The notes beneath the pieces were generated by a model that searched no databases, was not told where the DNA came from, and was given only the letters and a program-made list of their open reading frames with translations. The position numbers were made by a program, and so were the translations under genes. From an uncultured Eubacterium sp. (GTDB taxonomy: Bacteria; Bacillota; Clostridia; Lachnospirales; Lachnospiraceae): 18,459 nucleotides of DNA. This document shows, piece after piece, positions 6,837 through 14,234 of this stretch. The stretch covers positions 1-18,459 of the forward strand of contig CAKRKO010000052.1 in assembly GCA_934358495.1 (NCBI GenBank), read 5' to 3'. Within the stretch, counting starts at the first letter, position 1. Each line of letters begins with the position of its first letter.

Positions 6837-7257
6837 AGTAAAAAGCCCTCTCCTTTGTATTCATTATTTCTTCCCATTCTCTGGGCAATGGATATTTGAG
6901 CACATAATTACAGACAGTCTCTCCCTTGGCACTGTCTGAGACCTGCTCTGCCATCACATAAAAGCCATAGCGCTGATAGCGTTCTATATCCATCAGATTC
7001 ACGGCATTCACCTGTACATACATTGACATACAGTTGCTGCACCAGCATTTATATTGTAAGAATTGCAGCACTGCATCCAGATATGTGTAATCCAGATAAT
7101 CCTGTTCCATGCGGATCCGCCGGATCCAGAACTCATCTCTGTGAACTCCGGATCCACGCGATTCCATTGCATAAGAAAACTCTGCTGCTTTTTTTCCATG
7201 TTCAAACACCTCGTAAAAAACAGCAGTGCCTTCCTCTCTTATTCGTTCATACCTCAT
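6820..7257 (-). CDS. Probable GNAT-like protein
   Basis: This 145-aa protein has an acetyltransferase-like second half: an acceptor strand (CMSMYVQVNAV) followed by NLMDIERYQRYGFYV, which matches the GNAT motif B pattern N..A...Y...GF. The acetyl-CoA loop (Q/RxxGxG/A) is not clear; the corresponding part (DYTYLDAVLQFLQYKCW) lacks the usual glycines, so the protein may be divergent or inactive. It is cysteine-rich in the middle (KCWCSNC). The start ATG has TTTGGAGGC upstream. It overlaps the transporter gene by 17 nt and is probably the first gene of the transporter-pepD-M20 cluster. The function is not known. Confidence 0.7.
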   Translation of the reverse strand: MRYERIREEGTAVFYEVFEHGKKAAEFSYAMESRGSGVHRDEFWIRRIRMEQDYLDYTYLDAVLQFLQYKCWCSNCMSMYVQVNAVNLMDIERYQRYGFYVMAEQVSDSAKGETVCNYVLKYPLPREWEEIMNTKERAFYYERKR

Positions 7258-7394
7258 ATCAATTGTTTGCCTCCAAACTATAATGCCTCATTCTCATACT
7301 TCACCTTATACAATCTGTATTCACGCTCATATATCTGCAGTTCTTTGAGACATTTTTATGGAAGTAATCATTCCATTTTGTGCTTTGATGCACC

Positions 7395-8507
7395 TTATAA
7401 CTGCATAATGATTTCCCGGGCAGTCTCCTCTGAAATCGGAGTTGCATATACATTTTCTCCAAAACATACAATTGCCCCAATTCCATCCTGCAATACAAAA
7501 CGCAGCTTTCCGTCACGCACTTTTTTGTCCGTGTACAGTTTTTTCACCAGTTTCTCCCGGTCAATATAATACGGAATCTCCGTCGGAAGTTTTGCACGTT
7601 TCAGCAGTGCGATAACACGCTCTGCCTGCTCCTGTGTCATATAGCCTAGCTGCTGTGACAGTTTCACTTCTGCCACCAGACCGATGGACACAGCCTCACC
7701 ATGTAACAGGCGATATTCGCTGACCGTCTCCACAGCACGACCAACTGTATGTCCCAGATTCAGTACTTCACGCAGACCGGTCTCACGCTCATCCTTCATG
7801 ACCACATGATATTTGATACTGCAGTTTTTCTCCGCAATGTGCTCGCAGACAACTGGATCCAATGCCAGTATCTCGTCCATGTGCGCCTCCAGATAGTCAA
7901 AAAATTCCGCATCTGCCAGACACGCATGCTTGATGGTCTCTGCCAGACCACTGTAAATCTCACGCTTTGGCAATGTCTTCCAGGATTCCAGATCCAGATA
8001 TACTTTCTGCGGCTGATTGATCAGTCCGATCAGATTCGTTGCAAGCGGTGTGTCGACCGCTGTCTTTCCACCCACAGACGCATCCGCAGCAGCCAGCAGA
8101 CTTGTCGCATAATTAATAAACGGCACGCCTCTGCCGTAAGTACCTGCAATAAATCCGGCCAGATCCGTCACGACACCACCACCAACAGCCAGAATACAGC
8201 AGTCACGGCGATAGCCTCTCTCCAGCATGGCATCTTCGATCATTGCCTTTGTCTGCCGTGTCTTACTCTTTTCTCCTGCCGGAAACTCAAAAACGCCGGT
8301 CTGATATCCTGCATCCAGCAGTTTCTGCTCAAGCTGCCGTGCATACAAAGGTTCCACGTTGCTGTCTGTAATAATCGCAAATTTATGAATGTTTCCCACA
8401 AGTCCGTTTTTCAGGTCTTCTACCACCTGATCAGCCAGACCATATCCGATTTCAATCTCATAAGAATCATCCACCACTTTTTTTAACTCTACCTCAAACT
8501 TCGGCAT
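7395..8507 (-). CDS. aroB: 3-dehydroquinate synthase (AroB-like sugar phosphate cyclase)
   Basis: This NAD- and metal-dependent cytosolic enzyme converts DAHP to 3-dehydroquinate in the shikimate pathway. The 370-aa length is normal. NAD-binding GGGVVTDLAGFIAGTYGRG lies at about 109-127 and SVGGKTAVD at 144-152. Metal ligands appear to be E190 (SGLAETIKHA), H253 (LNLGHTVG) and H269 (LLHGEAV). Two positions normally conserved in dehydroquinate synthases differ: the Lys of the usual KNLIG motif is Thr (TNLIG, 157), and the second His of the usual GHTxGHAxE motif is Arg (257). K148, R246 and N250 are kept. No other aromatic-pathway gene is nearby; the GNAT-like gene follows 137 nt downstream. 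It is most likely AroB, but a related sugar phosphate cyclase is possible. The start ATG has GGGAGAGGAC upstream. Confidence 0.85.
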   Translation of the reverse strand: MPKFEVELKKVVDDSYEIEIGYGLADQVVEDLKNGLVGNIHKFAIITDSNVEPLYARQLEQKLLDAGYQTGVFEFPAGEKSKTRQTKAMIEDAMLERGYRRDCCILAVGGGVVTDLAGFIAGTYGRGVPFINYATSLLAAADASVGGKTAVDTPLATNLIGLINQPQKVYLDLESWKTLPKREIYSGLAETIKHACLADAEFFDYLEAHMDEILALDPVVCEHIAEKNCSIKYHVVMKDERETGLREVLNLGHTVGRAVETVSEYRLLHGEAVSIGLVAEVKLSQQLGYMTQEQAERVIALLKRAKLPTEIPYYIDREKLVKKLYTDKKVRDGKLRFVLQDGIGAIVCFGENVYATPISEETAREIIMQL

Positions 8508-8939
8508 TCTTTTTTGTCCTCTCCCAAATTTTACCCGCAGTTTCTGCTTCTTTCAAAAAAGTTTTCAGGATTCTCGCTGCTCACTACCTTATAAAGGTAA
8601 AAATCATCCTTATTACATTTTTTATATAGAAACTACAGTCATTATTCTCATCCTACAGATGTATCTTTTATTGTAACCAATTTCCCTCCATTTGCCAATA
8701 ACAATCTTGTAATAACTTCTAATATTTATCGAAAGTTTCCCGGAAAACCGCTAGTCAAACACCAAATTTTGTACTATACTTGATGCATATAAAAATCAGA
8801 TTACGGAAGCAATGAAAAAAGCATAACACGCTGTTCCATTCAGAGAAATTTTTCCTTATCACTGATACTATTTTATCAATCACCCCAACACAAGGCAAAC
8901 AATTATCTGGAGATTCAGCGGAACTAAGAGGGAGTATTT
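8508..8939. other. Divergent intergenic region between aroB and nfo (432 nt)
   Basis: I see no gene here. It is AT-rich and holds the promoters of the two divergent genes. A promoter-like pair for nfo is described separately. A perfect inverted repeat TACCTT-ata-AAGGTA lies at 8585-8599 on the aroB side, about 80 nt before its start, and could be an operator. No clear aroB promoter could be chosen among several AT-rich options. Confidence 0.4.
8752..8780 (+). promoter_or_regulatory. Candidate promoter for nfo-lysR
   Basis: -35 TAGTCA (8752-8757, 4 of 6 matches) and -10 TATACT (8775-8780, 5 of 6) are separated by 17 bp. It would give a leader of about 150 nt before the nfo start. Confidence 0.45.
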
Positions 8940-9806
8940 ATGTTAAAAATAGGTTCTCATGTAAGCATGTCTGGAAAAGACATGTTTTTAAATTCTGTCA
9001 GAGAAGCTGCCAGCTACAGGGCAAATACATTTATGCTTTACACCGGCGCTCCTCAAAATACCCGGCGCAAACCGGTGGAAGAATTAAATCTTGCAGCTGG
9101 CTGGGAAGCCATGCAGCAATATGGCATCGATGATTTTGTCGTACATGCGCCATACATCATCAACCTGGCAAATACCGTGAAACCGGAAATATTTGAACTG
9201 GCGGTAGAATTTCTCACGTTGGAAGTGCAGCGAACTGCCGCAATGAAAAGCGAAATTCTTATCCTGCATCCGGGCTCCCATGTGGGCGCAGGCGTTAAAG
9301 CCGGAACCGCCCAGATCATCAAGGGTTTGAATGAAGTTCTGGAAGAATCCTCCGACTGCTGCATCGCACTGGAAACCATGGCCGGAAAAGGTTCGGAAAT
9401 CGGCCGCACTTTTGAAGAACTGGCTGCCATTTATGACGGTGTCCGTCATCCGGAACGGCTGCGGGTCTGCTTTGATACCTGTCATACCCACGATGCCGGT
9501 TACGACATCATCCATGATCTTGACGGTGTTATGGAAGCATTTGATCGTATCATCGGAAAAGACCAGATAGCAGTATTTCATATCAATGACAGTAAAAATC
9601 CATGCGGTGCCCATAAGGACCGCCATGCAAACATCGGTCAGGGTGAAATTGGTTTCGATGCACTGTACAACATTGTGCATCACCCGAATTTTGCAGATAT
9701 CCCTAAAATTTTGGAAACACCTTATCTGCCAGATCCTGAAAATCCAAAGAAAACTCTGCCGCCATACAAAGAAGAAATCGCAATGCTTCGCGGAGGAACA
9801 ATATGA
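8940..9806 (+). CDS. nfo: Deoxyribonuclease IV (endonuclease IV, AP endonuclease family 2)
   Basis: This base-excision repair enzyme cuts DNA at abasic sites and removes 3' blocking groups. It acts in the cytoplasm with three zinc ions in a TIM barrel. The 288-aa length is normal. Visible signatures: IGSHVSMSG at the N-terminus, VVHAPYIINLA with a zinc-binding His, LHPGSHVGAG, LETMAGKGSEIG with a ligand Glu, CFDTCHTHDAGYD, and HINDSKNPCGAHKDRHANIGQGEIG-type pattern, then LETPYL. All core zinc ligands appear intact. AAGAGGGAG precedes the ATG. Its TGA overlaps the ATG of the following LysR gene (ATGA, 9803-9806), so the two are translationally coupled. The coupling is unusual for a housekeeping repair gene. 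Confidence 0.97.
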   Translation: MLKIGSHVSMSGKDMFLNSVREAASYRANTFMLYTGAPQNTRRKPVEELNLAAGWEAMQQYGIDDFVVHAPYIINLANTVKPEIFELAVEFLTLEVQRTAAMKSEILILHPGSHVGAGVKAGTAQIIKGLNEVLEESSDCCIALETMAGKGSEIGRTFEELAAIYDGVRHPERLRVCFDTCHTHDAGYDIIHDLDGVMEAFDRIIGKDQIAVFHINDSKNPCGAHKDRHANIGQGEIGFDALYNIVHHPNFADIPKILETPYLPDPENPKKTLPPYKEEIAMLRGGTI

Positions 9807-10696
9807 CCATCTTTCAGATCCAATGTTTTTTAAATGTAGCTGAATATCTGAATTTTACAGAAGCTGCCAACCATTTATTTGTTGCCCAGTCTTCCCTGAG
9901 CCGAAATATCTCCAATCTGGAGGAAGAACTTGGAATGAGGCTGTTTGTGCGCACGAAAAAATATGTCCGGATCACTTCCAGCGGCGCTATTCTCTATGAA
10001 GAGTTTTCCAAGCTGATGAAGTTAGGTGAAGCCGCTGTACAGAAAGCACGCAATGCGGAACTTGGTGAAAACGGTTCCATCATACTCGGTGTCATTGAGA
10101 CACAGCGTTCCGAGAATTTCCTGCCCCATGCCCTGCATCTGCTGCGGGAAAATCATCCGAATATCCGTATCGATATTGTCAGCGGCAATTTTCATGATTT
10201 GCGGGAATCTGTGCTGAACGGACGCATCGACATAGCGCTGACACTGGATTTTGATATCATTGATTATCCGGCGGATGATGTCATTTATCAGGTATTCTTT
10301 GAGTCCACGCCGAAATGTGTTATCTCAAAGTCACACCCGCTGGCGCAGCAAAACAATCTGCATTTTGATTCCTTAAGCACCGAGACAATGATCGCCATTG
10401 ATCCCTCCATTTCCCGGGGTGCTTACAACAACATCGTGCAATTTTGTGAGCGGCATGGATTTACGCCTGCGCATACAATCTATGCGACATCCATTCAGAA
10501 TATCCTTCTGAAGGTGGAGGCCGGACTGGGATTTTCTGTGCTGGATGAAAACTGTATTTCCAATTCCAATACGGCGGTGCTGTCGCTGCCGTTTTACAAG
10601 ACTGATCCGCTACACCTTGTAGCTGTGTGGAAAAAAGATAATTTAAATCCGGTCATTCCGCTTTTCACGAATTATCTTCTTCCGCAGGAACCATAA
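9803..10696 (+). CDS. LysR-family transcriptional regulator
   Basis: This 297-aa regulator has the standard N-terminal winged HTH (about 1-60: FLNVAEYLNFTEAANHLFVAQSSLSRNISNLEEELG pattern) and a linker helix. Its C-terminal periplasmic-binding-protein-like effector domain (about 90-290) includes GSIILGVIE, DLRESVLNGRIDIALTLDF and a late VEAGLGFSVLDE motif. LysR regulators usually bind a small-molecule co-inducer and control a divergent neighbour. Here the gene has no divergent partner; it starts inside the stop codon of nfo, with GGAGGAACA upstream within nfo. The target and ligand cannot be inferred from context. A long palindromic element begins 42 nt after its stop. Confidence 0.95.
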   Translation: MTIFQIQCFLNVAEYLNFTEAANHLFVAQSSLSRNISNLEEELGMRLFVRTKKYVRITSSGAILYEEFSKLMKLGEAAVQKARNAELGENGSIILGVIETQRSENFLPHALHLLRENHPNIRIDIVSGNFHDLRESVLNGRIDIALTLDFDIIDYPADDVIYQVFFESTPKCVISKSHPLAQQNNLHFDSLSTETMIAIDPSISRGAYNNIVQFCERHGFTPAHTIYATSIQNILLKVEAGLGFSVLDENCISNSNTAVLSLPFYKTDPLHLVAVWKKDNLNPVIPLFTNYLLPQEP

Positions 10697-10738
10697 TGCT
10701 TATTTAAGATATCTGGATATCAGTTGTAAATTATTAAA

Positions 10739-10914
10739 GCAAAATCGGAAAAACTTATCTCGCTCGCTAAACGTTCACTACCTTCGTTTCACAGCGGTTT
10801 CATCGCGCTCGTTCCCACCTCCTATAAAAGCTGGTCGGTTCCCATTCGCGCAAAACCTTGTGAAACTCAGTCGTTCTCTCAATCGCTCACCGAGACAAGT
10901 TTTTCCGATTTTGC
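10739..10914. repeat. 176-nt imperfect palindromic element (MITE-like or large hairpin)
   Basis: The terminal arms 10739-10762 and 10891-10914 are 24-nt inverted repeats with one mismatch (starting GCAAAATCGG). Homology between the arms continues inwards with gaps, including GTTTCACA (10786-10793) against TGTGAAAC (10859-10866), so the whole element can fold on itself. No open reading frame with a start signal was seen. No clear target-site duplication is visible. As RNA it could also act as a terminator-like structure after lysR. Confidence 0.7.
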
Positions 10915-10943
10915 CATTTATATTTTTAAATTGATATGCTCTT

Positions 10944-11028
10944 GAAACATTCAAGTCGAACGCACGTGAGACTTTGTGCGTGATTCTGGTCAGCGTAAGC
11001 TGACATATTCTTCTCAGAATCACTGCAC
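10944..11028 (-). repeat. 85-nt structured repeat, copy B
   Basis: This is the second copy of the repeat at 786-870, on the opposite strand, with about 4-5 mismatches. The inner hairpin is perfect here (GTCAGC-TTAC-GCTGAC), and the outer GTGATTCTG/CAGAATCAC pairing is retained. It lies in the convergent space between lysR and the sigma-like gene. Confidence 0.8.
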
Positions 11029-11155
11029 ATCCTCGCAAGCATAGCCCAACCGCTGAAGTGTGTCTGAACCAGCATCTGCTTTTGCTGTTGGTGAGTTCGC
11101 GAAGCGAATGGTTCGGGCACGAAAGAAGGAACAAACATCTTTCCATAACTTACAG
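11029..11155. other. Gene-free stretch with small hairpins next to repeat copy B
   Basis: I see no gene with a credible start here. It holds TTCGC-GAAGCGAA-type small hairpins around 11096-11108 and an imperfect pairing of AACCAGCA (near 11067) with a following TGCTGTTGG. It may be part of the same inserted element as repeat copy B, but it is not shared with the flank of copy A. Confidence 0.35.
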
Positions 11156-11225
11156 GAAAAAAGGATCCATACTTAATCAAAGGGGGGCGTCTTAGCCCGC
11201 GTGATTCAATATGGATCCTTTTTTC
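11156..11225 (-). terminator. Strong, probably bidirectional terminator
   Basis: A 16-bp perfect stem (11156-11171 with 11210-11225) contains GGATCCATA and is flanked by A-run and T-run sequence, with an internal GGGC-gtctta-GCCC hairpin (11185-11198). On the minus strand it follows the sigma-like gene by 13 nt and ends in TTTTTT, closing the citrate synthase operon. Confidence 0.85.
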
Positions 11226-11238
11226 TATATTTACTTCC

Positions 11239-12114
11239 CTAGTTTGTTCCGCCTGAAGTGCCAACTTCCTTCTGGAGTGCTAAAATATCTTGAATTTCTT
11301 CCGGTGAAATATGTGTATACTCACTCAGCTGCCGAATCGACGGATCCGCGGAATTCTCCTTCGCCAGATATTTCCGTGCCTCATGTAACAATGCCGCTTT
11401 TCCAAGCACCGCCTGCACCTGATCGGCATCTCCGGTAATCTCACGAATATATCCCTCAAATCCGGCAATTACCTGTTTTTCCAGATAGCCGTCCACCTCG
11501 GATGCGTTTCCGAGTTCCGGCAGCGCTCCAAGTGCCATCCAGAGTGCCATATTTCCTTCCTGGATCAGGTCTTCCATATTAACCGGCACATCCTCATACA
11601 TGCCTGCCATATGAATGACACGCATAAGCCAGCCATCTACGATATCATTGACTACACACTGGTCTCCCCGCAGAATAGCAGTATACAGTTCACGCATTTT
11701 CGCCTCATCGGCTTCTCCACGTCCTCTGACTTCATCCAGATACATTTTATAATATGCGGAATCGGATAATTTTTCCACGTTCTTCGGCTGTGGAACAACG
11801 TCCTCTTCTTTTTCGTCATCTGCCACAGGGTCTGCGTGGATCTGAATTCCGGATGGCGAATTTGTAGTGGAATAAACTTCCTCTGTTACAGTTTCCGGTT
11901 CTTCTGCTTCTGTCTCTTCTTTCTCCGGCTGTTGTGCCATTTTGGCCTCCGGCGGCAGGTTCAGATACTCAAAAACCATTTTCTCCTGTTCTTCTGAAAG
12001 TTCCATCCCCTCAAAATATTTGTGTACTTCCTCGGGTTTTATTTTTTCTCCGGATGTGGCTGAAATTTCTGCCACTTCGTGTAATGTCTCAAGAAAGAGA
12101 TTCTTATCAATCAT
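11239..12114 (-). CDS. Sigma-factor-like protein lacking region 4
   Basis: This 291-aa protein resembles a sigma-70 factor but is incomplete. Residues 1-55 form a helical, region-1.1-like domain. A very acidic, Glu/Pro-rich linker runs about 60-115. Residues 118-155 (AYYKMYLDEVR...LYTAILRGD) match sigma region 1.2, and MEDLIQEGNMALWMAL (180-195) matches the core-RNA-polymerase-binding region 2.2. The following part (GYLEKQVIAGFEGYI) lacks the aromatic DNA-melting residues of region 2.3/2.4. Residues 240-283 (PSIRQLSEYTHISPEEIQDILALQ) resemble region 3. There is no region 4, so -35 recognition is not expected. It overlaps the CAT-like gene by 8 nt (ATGATTGA) and is the last gene before a strong terminator. 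It may bind RNA polymerase without acting as a classical sigma. Its function is unknown. Confidence 0.75.
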   Translation of the reverse strand: MIDKNLFLETLHEVAEISATSGEKIKPEEVHKYFEGMELSEEQEKMVFEYLNLPPEAKMAQQPEKEETEAEEPETVTEEVYSTTNSPSGIQIHADPVADDEKEEDVVPQPKNVEKLSDSAYYKMYLDEVRGRGEADEAKMRELYTAILRGDQCVVNDIVDGWLMRVIHMAGMYEDVPVNMEDLIQEGNMALWMALGALPELGNASEVDGYLEKQVIAGFEGYIREITGDADQVQAVLGKAALLHEARKYLAKENSADPSIRQLSEYTHISPEEIQDILALQKEVGTSGGTN

Positions 12115-12766
12115 GCGTTACTCCTTTTGTAATATTTTCCTGCAATAACCGGAAAAATTTCTCCGCATGGTATCCGTCGTTGACTGCATGATGGAAACTT
12201 ACCGTAACCGGCAGCATCCAGCGGCCGTCCTTCTCATAAAAACGTCCGACTGTCGTAAACGGCGTATAACGCATATTGTCTCCGCCACGTTGATAAAACG
12301 TATCCGGAATCGAGTAAGAAATTGCTGTAAAGGAAGTATCCGGCGTAATAGACACATCGACGCTGTCCGGTCTGGCATCTTCGTAATAATACAGCCGGTC
12401 CGTTGCCTCTGATTTCTTTTTGTCCGCAAGGAACTGCTGATAATATGCCTCAAAGTTTTCGTTATACTCGGTCACCATGTGAGTGAACAGATGCGGTTTT
12501 GCACTTCTTCGCAGCGTATAGCTGGTATTCATCTGATCATAATAACCTATTATACCATTTACTCTGCCATAACGGTAGTCCACATCTGAATTTACTGTCT
12601 TTGTGATCAGCCAGCAGATCGTTGGATAAAATTTGTATCCGTATTTTTTCAGCTGCGCATGCAATTCTGTCATATCAAGCTGCACAGTCATTGCATAAGT
12701 ATAACCATAAAATGCATCAAATATCTCTTTTCGATCCCATGTATTTTCCTCTATTTCATGAAACAT
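12107..12766 (-). CDS. CAT-like O-acetyltransferase
   Basis: This is a 219-aa protein of the chloramphenicol acetyltransferase (type A) fold, which transfers acetyl groups from acetyl-CoA as a trimer. The catalytic motif is SFHHAVNDGYH (H193, D197), where classical enzymes have HHAVCDG. A second family motif, VSITPDTSFTAISY (about 138-151), corresponds to the usual NPWxSFTSF but lacks its Trp. The N-terminal FYGYTYAMTVQLD and YPTICWLITKTVN segments fit the family. It lies 33 nt after citrate synthase and overlaps the sigma-like gene, so it is probably the middle gene of that operon. Chromosomal CAT-like proteins of this kind often do not confer drug resistance; the acceptor here is unknown. 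GGGGGACTGAGAGA precedes the ATG. Confidence 0.87.
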   Translation of the reverse strand: MFHEIEENTWDRKEIFDAFYGYTYAMTVQLDMTELHAQLKKYGYKFYPTICWLITKTVNSDVDYRYGRVNGIIGYYDQMNTSYTLRRSAKPHLFTHMVTEYNENFEAYYQQFLADKKKSEATDRLYYYEDARPDSVDVSITPDTSFTAISYSIPDTFYQRGGDNMRYTPFTTVGRFYEKDGRWMLPVTVSFHHAVNDGYHAEKFFRLLQENITKGVTHD

Positions 12767-12799
12767 ATTCTCTCAGTCCCCCATAATTTGTATTATGTA

Positions 12800-14158
12800 C
12801 TATTTTCTTTCATCCATAGCAACGTAATCACGTTCCTGCATAATGCTCTTATAAGCCGGACGAATGATCTTGTCTGCATTGACAAGTTCCTCAATGCGGT
12901 GTGCGCTCCAGCCGACGATTCTGGCCATTGCAAAGATCGGTGTGTATAACTCCAGCGGAATATCAAGCATGCTGTATACAAATCCACTGTAGAAGTCCAC
13001 ATTTGCACTTACACCCTTGTAAATCTTGCGCTTCTCTGCGATAACCTCCGGAGCCAGCCGCTCGATCATGGAATACAGCGCAAAATCTTTTTCCCGGCCC
13101 TTCTCAATTGCCAGTGCCTCTACAAAATGTTTGAATACGCGGGCTCTCGGATCGGACAATGAATACACCGCATGCCCCATTCCATAGATCAGCCCTTTAT
13201 GATCAAAGGCCTGTTTATCCAACAGCTTGCCAAGATATGTTTTTACCTCTTCCTCATCTTCCCAGTCAGATACTTCCCTGCGCAGATCTTCCATCATTTC
13301 AACAACCTTAATGTTTGCACCACCGTGTTTCGGTCCTTTTAAGGAAGAAAGTGCAGCTGCGATTACGGAGTAAGTATCAGAACCTGCGGAAGTTACGACA
13401 CGGGTGGTAAAGGTTGAGTTGTTTCCACCTCCATGCTCCATATGCAGAACCAGTGCGGTATCCAGTACCTGCGCTTCCAGTTCTGTATATTTTTTATCCG
13501 GTCTGAGCATCAGCAAAATATTCTCCGCTGTGGACAGATCCGGATGCGGACGATGAATGTACAGACTTTCGTCACACACATAATGATTGTAAGCGTGATA
13601 TCCGTAAACCGCAAGCATCGGCATCTCACTGATCAGCTTCATACACTGCATCAGAACGTTCTGAAGCGATGTATCACGGATATTTTCATCATAGGAAGCC
13701 AGTGTCAGCACACTTCTGGTCAGGGAGTTCATCAGATCAGAACTCGGTGCCTTCATAATAACGTCTCTTGTAAAATTCGTTGGCAAATGTCTCGCTGTCG
13801 CCAGAGCCTCACAGAACATATGCAGCTGCTCCGGGGTCGGCAGTTCGCCAAACAGAAGCAGGTACGCAACTTCCTCGAATCCACAGCGCTTTCCCTCAAA
13901 TCCTTTTACCAAATCAATGACGTTATAACCACGGTACCACAGATTTCCGTCACACGGGATCTTCTGGTCATTTTCCATCTTGAATGCTTCAATCTTTGAT
14001 ATATTCGTCAATCCGGCAACTACACCGTTTCCGTTTTTATCACGTAACCCACGCAACACGCCGTTTGCATCAAACATTTCAGCAGTGATCTGGTCTGTTA
14101 CCTGACAGCGTGCTGCATATTCTTTCGAAAATGAATCTAACATTTTTTTATCATACAT
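12800..14158 (-). CDS. gltA: Citrate synthase (citrate/2-methylcitrate synthase family)
   Basis: This enzyme condenses oxaloacetate with acetyl-CoA to form citrate, the entry to the oxidative TCA branch and glutamate synthesis. It has 452 aa counted from the ATG at 14158, which has AAGGAGGACAC upstream; an open frame continues 29 codons further, but without such a signal and across the promoter. Active-site elements: LVLHMEHGGGNNS (His242), GPKHGGAN (His278) and GMGHAVYSLSDPRA (catalytic Asp). A late segment AHRIEELVNADKIIRPAYK is typical of the family. It is first in a probable three-gene operon with the CAT-like and sigma-like genes. The promoter overlaps a CIRCE-like operator, implying control by HrcA or a similar repressor. 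The methylcitrate reaction cannot be excluded. Confidence 0.93.
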   Translation of the reverse strand: MYDKKMLDSFSKEYAARCQVTDQITAEMFDANGVLRGLRDKNGNGVVAGLTNISKIEAFKMENDQKIPCDGNLWYRGYNVIDLVKGFEGKRCGFEEVAYLLLFGELPTPEQLHMFCEALATARHLPTNFTRDVIMKAPSSDLMNSLTRSVLTLASYDENIRDTSLQNVLMQCMKLISEMPMLAVYGYHAYNHYVCDESLYIHRPHPDLSTAENILLMLRPDKKYTELEAQVLDTALVLHMEHGGGNNSTFTTRVVTSAGSDTYSVIAAALSSLKGPKHGGANIKVVEMMEDLRREVSDWEDEEEVKTYLGKLLDKQAFDHKGLIYGMGHAVYSLSDPRARVFKHFVEALAIEKGREKDFALYSMIERLAPEVIAEKRKIYKGVSANVDFYSGFVYSMLDIPLELYTPIFAMARIVGWSAHRIEELVNADKIIRPAYKSIMQERDYVAMDERK

Positions 14159-14234
14159 TGTTGTGTCCTCCTTCTCTGCCGGAATCGTCCTACCAATACC
14201 GTTTGTCATTTCACGGTTCCTTTTATACATAATT

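Noticed and set aside
7359..7377. ATGGAA/TTCCAT hairpin after aroB as terminator
   Set aside because: The stem is only 6 bp and the minus strand continues with A-rich rather than T-rich sequence.
10778..11264. Overlapping minus-strand open frames in the lysR/sigma-like intergenic space
   Set aside because: They run through the palindromic element, the 85-nt repeat and the terminator, lack credible starts, and have no recognisable protein features.
12107..12766. Chloramphenicol resistance gene
   Set aside because: The fold and catalytic His are present, but residues next to the active site differ (HHAVNDG, no Trp in the SITPDTSF motif), and the operon context is metabolic. Only a CAT-like call is supported.
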